In this document: piece after piece, positions 58,595 through 64,000 of the stretch | Layout: each line of letters opens with the position of its first letter | How positions within the stretch are numbered: position 1 is the stretch's first letter | Assembly: GCA_934256705.1 (NCBI GenBank) | Contig: CAKQPF010000003.1 | Location: 41,883 to 105,882, forward strand | Source of the DNA: an uncultured Prevotella sp. | Lineage (GTDB): Bacteria > Bacteroidota > Bacteroidia > Bacteroidales > Bacteroidaceae | Direction of reading: 5' to 3' | DNA length: 64,000 nt | The notes under the pieces: model-generated | Databases searched by the model: none | Seen by the model: only the letters and a program-made list of their open reading frames with translations | What the model was told of the DNA's origin: nothing | Position numbers and translations under genes: made by a program

Positions 58595-60775
58595 TCAGTC
58601 GGCAAGGACAAAGTCGAGCTGCTTTCTTTCGAGGTTTGCCTTAGCCACCTTGATGCGGATAGGGTCACCAAGATTGTACACATGATGACGACGACGACCG
58701 CGGAGGCAGTAGTTTTTCTCGTCGAAGTCATAGTAATCATCGTCGAGATCCTCCATGCGAATCATGCCTTCACAGTGGTTTTCATCTATCTCACAGTAGA
58801 TACCGTAACTGGCAATGCCAGAGATATGTGCGTCAAACTCCTCTCCGATGTACTGACTCATGAACTCTACCATCTTGTACTTGATGGAATCACGCTCAGC
58901 ATTGGCTGCTATCTGCTCCATTTCACTGCTGTGCTCACACAGTTCCTCATACTTTTCCTTGCTTGCCGACTTGCCTCCATGCTCGTAGCGGGTAAGGAGA
59001 CGATGTACCATAGTGTCGGGATAACGGCGGATAGGCGACGTGAAATGCGTGTAATAATCGAATGCGAGACCGAAGTGACCAATGTTGTGCACAGAGTATT
59101 TTGCCTTCATCATGGCGCGGAGAGCCACCATCTGAATGACATTCGACTCATTTCTGCCCTCTACCTCATCCATAAGGGTGTTCAAACTCCTTGCCATTGC
59201 GCCCTTCGTACCAGTGGATTTCATCTTGTATCCAAACTTGGTGACGAAGTTTTTGAGCGTTTCGAGCTTCTGTGGGTCTGGTTCATCATGCACACGGTAA
59301 GGCAATGTCTTTGCTACCTTGCCCTTTGCCACCTTTCCTACGCTCTCTGCCACGGTCTTGTTTGCAAGGAGCATGAACTCCTCAATGAGCTTATTAGCAT
59401 CCTTAGAGCGCTTGAAATAGCAGCGTATAGGCTTTCCTGTCTCGTCGATTTCAAAGCGCATTTCCTCACGATCGAACTTTACAGCGCCATTCTTGAATCT
59501 CTGTGCGCGGAGTTTCTTAGCGAGACCATCGAGGGTGATGAGTGCTTCAGCATTCTCTCCCTCGTAGTGTTTCTTCTTTGGAGCAGGCTCGCCCGTGCCA
59601 TCCACCACGCCATTCTTCTCCAACAGCTCCTGCACTTCCTCGTAAGCATAGCGTCTGTTTGACTTTATGACGGTGTGTACGATGCGGTAATGCTTCACCT
59701 TAGCCTCATCATCGAGATGGAAAATGACGGAGTAAGCCAATTTTTCCTCATCAGGACGCAGAGAGCAGATATAGTTACAGAGTCGCTCCGGGAGCATCGG
59801 AATGGTACGATCCACGAGGTAAATGCTGGTAGCTCGCTGTCGTGCTTCCTTGTCTATGATGCTGCCTTCGGTGACATAGTGGCTCACGTCGGCGATATGC
59901 ACGCCCACTTCCCACAGTCCGTTATCGAGTTTGCGTATGCTCAGAGCATCATCGAAGTCCTTAGCATCATGCGGGTCGATGGTGCAAGTGAAGACATCAC
60001 GGAAATCTTCGCGCTCAGCATAGTCCTGCTCTGTAATCTTATCGCTGATTTTCTCAGCGGCTTCCTCCACTGCTTTCGGGTATTTATAAGGCAGACAATA
60101 CTGTGCGAGGATGGTATTCATCTCCGCATCATTGTCGCCCTGCTTGCCGAGGACGTCGATTACGCCAGCCACAATGGATTTATGCTCAGCGTCAGGCCAG
60201 TCTATTACCTTCACCACCACGCGGTCGCCGTCCTTCGCATCCTTGATTTTACGCTTCGGGATGATGATATTCTGCGACATAGGTTCGGTAGGAATGACGA
60301 AGGCGAGATCCTTCTCCACCTTGAGTCTGCCTACAAACTGGTCCTTTGCACGCTTGAGTATCTCGATGACCTGCGCCTCACGTATATGCTTCTCACGACG
60401 TGCCATGAGGCTAACACGCACACGGTCGTCGGTAAGAGCGCCCATAGAGTTGCGCTCAGCCACGAAGATAGGCTTGTCAGAGCCGTCAGGAATGAATGAA
60501 TTCTTTCCGTTTGCCTTATTCACGAAGCGTCCTTCCAGCACCTGTCCGCTCTCATTGAGTCGGTAGGAACTGATGCTTGTGCTCTTCAGGAAGTCATCCC
60601 AAGCCATCTCCTCCATTATCTCTATGGCGAGCATCTTCATCGGATGCGTGTCAAAATGCAGTTTGCGGAATATCTCCTTGAATGAGATACTCTTTCCTGG
60701 GTTTGCCCTGAAGAAGTCTTCGAGCATGGCGCTCATTTGCTTTTTATTTAATCTCTTACCAGCTTTCTTTCCCAT
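58595..60775 (-). CDS. rnr: Ribonuclease R
   Basis: 726 residues from the ATG at 60775 (MGKKAGKRLNKKQ). An N-terminal helix-turn-helix-like segment, cold-shock-type domains, then the RNB catalytic core with the magnesium-binding aspartates in TIDPHDAKDFDDALS (about 255-270), and a C-terminal S1 domain (EFDAHISGIASYGIYCEI...). It is a processive 3'-5' exoribonuclease for structured RNA and quality control. It lacks the long basic tail of E. coli RNase R. The 14 codons upstream in frame are unlikely to be used. Confidence 0.95.
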   Translation of the reverse strand: MGKKAGKRLNKKQMSAMLEDFFRANPGKSISFKEIFRKLHFDTHPMKMLAIEIMEEMAWDDFLKSTSISSYRLNESGQVLEGRFVNKANGKNSFIPDGSDKPIFVAERNSMGALTDDRVRVSLMARREKHIREAQVIEILKRAKDQFVGRLKVEKDLAFVIPTEPMSQNIIIPKRKIKDAKDGDRVVVKVIDWPDAEHKSIVAGVIDVLGKQGDNDAEMNTILAQYCLPYKYPKAVEEAAEKISDKITEQDYAEREDFRDVFTCTIDPHDAKDFDDALSIRKLDNGLWEVGVHIADVSHYVTEGSIIDKEARQRATSIYLVDRTIPMLPERLCNYICSLRPDEEKLAYSVIFHLDDEAKVKHYRIVHTVIKSNRRYAYEEVQELLEKNGVVDGTGEPAPKKKHYEGENAEALITLDGLAKKLRAQRFKNGAVKFDREEMRFEIDETGKPIRCYFKRSKDANKLIEEFMLLANKTVAESVGKVAKGKVAKTLPYRVHDEPDPQKLETLKNFVTKFGYKMKSTGTKGAMARSLNTLMDEVEGRNESNVIQMVALRAMMKAKYSVHNIGHFGLAFDYYTHFTSPIRRYPDTMVHRLLTRYEHGGKSASKEKYEELCEHSSEMEQIAANAERDSIKYKMVEFMSQYIGEEFDAHISGIASYGIYCEIDENHCEGMIRMEDLDDDYYDFDEKNYCLRGRRRHHVYNLGDPIRIKVAKANLERKQLDFVLAD

Positions 60776-60850
60776 GGTGCCTTGCTTTTTTATATTTATG
60801 GATTTTATAGAACTCACCTTCTTCTAATTAGAACTTCTTACAATCCTTCA

Positions 60851-61060
60851 TTAACCAAACAAATAATGCATATTTGCAAACTTTTGTTTTAATTCATCAA
60901 GAGAGTTATAATGATGGATACGTCCTTCTGCAATGTCCTCCAAGGCAGATTCAATACTTGGAACTCTTTTCTTAAACAATCCAGAGGCCAATAGTAATTC
61001 TATCATTGTTTCGGCTCTCTTATCATTCTTGTCATAGTCTAATATTATAGATGTCGACAT
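60851..61060 (-). CDS. DUF2683-like small protein (antitoxin-like)
   Basis: 69 residues starting MSTSIILDYDKNDKRAETMIE, matching small Bacteroidota proteins of the DUF2683 type that often pair with RelE/YafQ-like toxins. No toxin follows here: RNase R is next. The ATG at 61060 is fixed by a strong Shine-Dalgarno (AAAAAAGGAGGTGG) and a -7 box TAAGTTTGC at 61095-61103. Confidence 0.7.
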   Translation of the reverse strand: MSTSIILDYDKNDKRAETMIELLLASGLFKKRVPSIESALEDIAEGRIHHYNSLDELKQKFANMHYLFG

Positions 61061-61094
61061 AACCACCTCCTTTTTTAAATGATTACTTCTGCTT

Positions 61095-61103
61095 GCAAAC
61101 TTA
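61095..61103 (-). promoter_or_regulatory. -7 box of the DUF2683-like gene
   Basis: Minus-strand TAAGTTTGC, 35 bp before the start codon. Confidence 0.6.
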
Positions 61104-61294
61104 CAGAATAATCCGAAAAAAAACAAGTTTTTCCTGTTATTTTTTGTTTACACAAAGAAAAAAGTAAGTCTCCCCAATATGAGGAGACCTACTCTTCTAT
61201 TATCTCAAATTATTAATCACTTACACTCTTGATACTATCTTGCACCTCGAAAAGCCTATTGGCTCATCGCTTATCTCATGCGGTCAGCCTGATA

Positions 61295-61927
61295 TTAGTC
61301 TCTATCAAACTGGTGAATGCGATGCTTCTTGTATCTATTGTCGTACTTCTTGTCGTATTTCTTGTCGTGCTTGTAATACTTCTTGTCGTGCTTGTCGTAT
61401 TCCTTGTCGTGCTTGTAATACTTCTTGTCGTACTTGTCATGCTTCCTTTCGTACTTGTCATACTTCCTTTCGTGCTTGTAATACTTCTTGTCGTGCTTGT
61501 CATAGCGTCCGTGGTGCTTGTAAAACTTGTGCGGATTGCCCGGATGACCATAGTAGCCAGGGCGCTTGTGCCCCGGATACTTCACATAAATATTATGTAC
61601 ATAGACGTTGTTGCGCCATGCGATAGGGCGATAGAAGTAGTATGACTCCTTATATCTTCTCCACTGTCTCTCAGAGAGCATACGCTTCAACTGCTTGTTG
61701 CGATACTTCCAGCCGTAGGCATCGATGTCGCGATAGCTGCGAATGCCGTCGAGATAAGTGAGGTTTATATTCAATAGATTATTACGCTGAACATTGCTCA
61801 AACCCAGTTCCAGCACCATCTTGTCTGTGATAAAGCGTGCTTCAGCCTGAATGTCGGTCAGTCTCTGCGCATTAACAGATGTAATCATCATGAATGCCGA
61901 TGCGATTGCGAATAATATACGTTTCAT
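61295..61927 (-). CDS. Secreted protein with a His/Lys/Tyr/Asp-rich repeat tail
   Basis: 210 residues. A signal peptide (MKRILFAIASAFMMITSVNAQ) is followed by a helical, conserved-looking domain (FITDKMVLELGLSNVQRNNLLNIN...YGWKYRNKQLKRMLSERQW, about 30-95), then a tyrosine-rich stretch and a C-terminal tail of about 75 residues built from YKHDKKYDKHDKKYY-type units. The helical part resembles small periplasmic proteins with CpxP/Spy-like character (inference). The tail could bind metal ions or acidic polymers. The promoter is TACCTTTGC at 61969-61977. Confidence 0.7.
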   Translation of the reverse strand: MKRILFAIASAFMMITSVNAQRLTDIQAEARFITDKMVLELGLSNVQRNNLLNINLTYLDGIRSYRDIDAYGWKYRNKQLKRMLSERQWRRYKESYYFYRPIAWRNNVYVHNIYVKYPGHKRPGYYGHPGNPHKFYKHHGRYDKHDKKYYKHERKYDKYERKHDKYDKKYYKHDKEYDKHDKKYYKHDKKYDKKYDNRYKKHRIHQFDRD

Positions 61928-61968
61928 AATCCAAATTGTTTTAGAGGGTTATTACTTATTTTCTGGTG

Positions 61969-61977
61969 CAAAGGTAC
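61969..61977 (-). promoter_or_regulatory. -7 box of the His-rich protein gene
   Basis: Minus-strand TACCTTTGC, 42 bp before the start codon. Confidence 0.6.
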
Positions 61978-61997
61978 AGCATTTCCTTCATCATATC

Positions 61998-62369
61998 AAG
62001 GGGAAAAACCATAATCAGGCGTATGGTTTCCCCTATTCTTCGAGGGGAAAATCATAATGCACAATTCATAATTAAATCCAACTGAGAGAACTCAAGCCGA
62101 TAAGCGTAACCTACCCTCCCACAAGGGAAACAAGAGGGTGTCTCCCCGTTTTTTTTGCAGATTTTCCCTATTTTCAGACAAAAATGTAAGAAATATACAA
62201 ATCTTTGTAAGAAATATAACATATTTTGTCTGAAATAATTCCGAACTTTGCACCATCAAAATGATGCTAAACCTAAAGCAAGAACGAGAAAACAACATTT
62301 GGCAGTGGCAAGAAACAATTTTCTATTATAATAATATATATGTATAACATCTAATAAAAAATTATCGTT
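61998..62369. other. Intergenic region with a GGGGAAA inverted repeat
   Basis: AGGGGAAAAACCATA and TATGGTTTCCCCT pair imperfectly (61998-62034), and a third AGGGGAAAATCATAAT follows. Two GTAAGAAATATA direct repeats lie at 62187-62216. A near-consensus promoter (GAACTTTGC at 62242-62250) probably serves the BspA gene at 62370. No gene. Confidence 0.45.
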
Positions 62370-63782
62370 ATGAAACAAGCTCTACATCTAAATCTCGCAC
62401 AAGCAATAAAGCTTATGCTAATCACCTTGCTGTGTTTCCCGGTATGGAGCACTGCAGTACAAGCACAGGAAGCAGAACCGTATGCAGTATTCGCCGATGG
62501 TGTCCTCACCTTCAAGTATGACGCAGCAAAGCCAGCTGGCGCTTATGGCATGAATAGGATTCTTGTAGATGAATTATTACTCCCGGAATGGTATGTGGTA
62601 GGTGAAAATGTCAAAAAGGTAGTATTTGATAATTCCTTTGCACAGGCGAGACCAACAAATTGTTCGGGTTGGTTTTTTAACTTCGCAAATCTCACTATCA
62701 TTGAAGGCATTAAGAATCTGAACACTTCGAATGTGACGGATATGAACGGAATGTTCGATTCTTGCTCTTCACTCACCTCCATCGATTTATCTAACTTCGA
62801 TACTTCGAAGGTGACGGATATGGGCGGAATGTTCTATGGTTGCTCATCACTCACCTCCATCGATTTATCTAACTTCGATACTTCGAAGGTGACGAATATG
62901 GCGTATATATTCTATGATTGCTCCTCCCTCACCTCCCTCGATTTATCTAATTTCGATACTTCGAAGGTGACGAATATGAGTGCAATGTTCGGTTCTTGCT
63001 CTTCACTCACCTCCCTCGATTTATCTAATTTCGATACTTCGAAGGTGACGAATATGAGTGCAATGTTCGATTCTTGCTCTTCACTCACCTCCCTCGATTT
63101 ATCTAATTTCGATACTTCGAAGCTGACAAATATGAGCGGAATGTTCGATTCTTGCTCCTCACTCACCTCCCTTGATTTATCTAATCTCAATACTTCGAAT
63201 GTGACGAATATGATTCGAATGTTCATTAGTTGCTCATCCCTCACCTCCCTCGATTTATCTAATTTCGATACTTCGAAGGTGACGCGGATGCAGTATATGT
63301 TCGAAGGTTGCTCATCCCTCACCTCCCTCGATTTATCTAATTTCGATACTTCGAAGGTGACGCATATGTGGGAAATGTTCAGTACTTGCTCCTCACTCAC
63401 CTCACTCGATTTATCTAATTTCGATACTTCAAATGTGGAGACTATGCAGTATATGTTCAGTGGTTGCTCATCACTTAAAACTATCTACGCCAGCGATAAG
63501 TTCGTCACAAAGAATGTAGAAAACGGATATAACATGTTCAAGAACTGCACCTCGCTAAAGGGAGCTATCAAATATGATGCGAATAAGCCAGACCATAAAT
63601 ACGCAAACTATACCACAGGCTACTTCACCAAGAAGGATGCCACCGCTATCCACCAAGTGATAGACTCAAACAATGAGAAGGCGGAGTATTACAATGTGCA
63701 GGGTAAGCGCATTAGCAAAATGCAACGCGGACTCAATATCGTCAGACGTGGCGGTAAGGTAGTAAAACAAGTTAGTAAGTAA
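62370..63782 (+). CDS. BspA-family surface protein with DUF285 repeats
   Basis: 470 residues. Signal peptide (LMLITLLCFPVWSTAVQAQ), an N-terminal beta region, then ten tandem 26-residue DUF285 leucine-rich units (DTSKVTNMSAMF..., CSSLTSLDLSNF) from about 112 to 370, then a C-terminal motif (YYNVQGKRISKMQRGLNIVR) shared with the pectate lyase. Expected on the cell surface, in adhesion or protein binding. The repeats are almost identical at DNA level with a 78-bp period, so copy number may vary between strains. Confidence 0.9.
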   Translation: MKQALHLNLAQAIKLMLITLLCFPVWSTAVQAQEAEPYAVFADGVLTFKYDAAKPAGAYGMNRILVDELLLPEWYVVGENVKKVVFDNSFAQARPTNCSGWFFNFANLTIIEGIKNLNTSNVTDMNGMFDSCSSLTSIDLSNFDTSKVTDMGGMFYGCSSLTSIDLSNFDTSKVTNMAYIFYDCSSLTSLDLSNFDTSKVTNMSAMFGSCSSLTSLDLSNFDTSKVTNMSAMFDSCSSLTSLDLSNFDTSKLTNMSGMFDSCSSLTSLDLSNLNTSNVTNMIRMFISCSSLTSLDLSNFDTSKVTRMQYMFEGCSSLTSLDLSNFDTSKVTHMWEMFSTCSSLTSLDLSNFDTSNVETMQYMFSGCSSLKTIYASDKFVTKNVENGYNMFKNCTSLKGAIKYDANKPDHKYANYTTGYFTKKDATAIHQVIDSNNEKAEYYNVQGKRISKMQRGLNIVRRGGKVVKQVSK

Positions 63783-63793
63783 TAAAAATAAGT

Positions 63794-63835
63794 AGCCCCC
63801 CTCTTATCCCCCAATAGTGGGATAAGAGGGGGGCT
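63794..63835. terminator. Perfect 17-bp hairpin after the BspA gene
   Basis: AGCCCCCCTCTTATCCC and its perfect inverse around an 8-nt loop. No T-tract follows. A similar CCCCCTCTTATCCCCC string occurs at 30369. Confidence 0.6.
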
Positions 63836-63845
63836 GGGAGGCTTG

Positions 63846-63893
63846 TTGCAATATCTATGCTTTTACCTCCTAAAAGCTATGATATTACAATTG
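63846..63893. repeat. 22-bp repeat array, locus 7 (short)
   Basis: Two units, GCAATATCTATGCTTTTA and CTAAAAGCTATGATATTA, in opposite orientations at 22-bp spacing. Confidence 0.75.
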
Positions 63894-63971
63894 TAACTCG
63901 CTCTAAATTGGACTTTGATTGAATATCAAGAAGTTGGGCGTTTGCCTATATTATATAGGTAACAATATGGA

Positions 63972-64000
63972 AACGAGCGGACTTCTGCTCGTTTCTGTAT
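63972..64000 (+). terminator. Hairpin at the window end
   Basis: GAAACGAGC and GCTCGTTTC arms around GGACTTCT. It may be a terminator or a leader; the context is cut off. Confidence 0.4.

Noticed and set aside
58682..59662. 326-residue plus-strand ORF
   Set aside because: Antisense shadow of RNase R.
62718..63440. CRISPR or intergenic satellite
   Set aside because: The 78-bp repeats are in frame and encode DUF285 leucine-rich units of a signal-peptide-bearing protein.

Overview
The window looks like chromosome of a Prevotella-type Bacteroidales. Nearly every transcription unit starts at the Bacteroidota promoter pattern (TTTG, about 20 bp, TAnnTTTG). The gene set also fits: a TonB receptor with carboxypeptidase-D-like N-terminus, an S46 dipeptidyl-peptidase, a NigD-like lipoprotein, two kinds of BspA leucine-rich-repeat proteins, GH3-family and DUF2851 proteins, a fused SpmA/SpmB protein and a PL1 pectate lyase. 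Shine-Dalgarno sites are rare. No rRNA, CRISPR array, complete insertion sequence or prophage was seen.

Layout. 1-7.5 kb: pectate lyase, SpmAB, thioesterase, DUF2851 and a tRNA-Met whose 3' end is duplicated downstream. 8-13 kb: lipoprotein plus TonB receptor. 13-18.6 kb: small heat-shock protein, hybrid histidine kinase, a small repeat-rich secreted protein behind a sigma-54-type promoter, and an NtrC-type regulator. 19-25.6 kb: an antitoxin-like gene, the GH3/Ig-lipoprotein/DUF3108 operon and an M16 peptidase. 26-35.5 kb: an AAA ATPase divergent from a DEAD-box helicase, then WbqC, SDR epimerase, PAP2 enzyme, NigD lipoprotein, and an ECF sigma factor with a combined anti-sigma/beta-barrel partner. 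35.5-46.9 kb is an accessory region: zeta-type toxin module, BspA protein, small secreted proteins, gene fragments, a truncated AAA ATPase, a NADAR-5'-nucleotidase fusion that has lost both catalytic aspartates, and an archaemetzincin. 47-61 kb: S46 peptidase, PiT phosphate transporter, MgtC, acyltransferase, MalY-type lyase, DUF4143 ATPase and RNase R. 61-64 kb: a His/Lys/Tyr-rich secreted protein and a DUF285 BspA protein.

The most unusual content is intergenic. (1) Seven loci carry arrays with an exact 22-bp period, about one per 10 kb, and two of them share homologous flanks. (2) About a dozen short hairpins have covarying stems, a nearly fixed GTAACG loop and an ACACAGTGGC tail; one lies in frame inside a coding sequence. 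(3) Several different 7-bp tandem repeat families occur. (4) Small MITE-like elements occur, one with a perfect 7-bp target duplication. (5) Four 18-bp repeats at exactly 33-bp spacing precede the DUF4143 ATPase, and each reads as a five-codon ORF.

Regulatory links read from sequence: the PiT transporter and the TonB/lipoprotein operon share the same operator geometry (two TGTAAnn heptamers, 11-bp period, 9 bp before the -7 box), which suggests a common, possibly phosphate-responsive, regulator. The NtrC-type regulator probably drives the small secreted repeat protein downstream of it.
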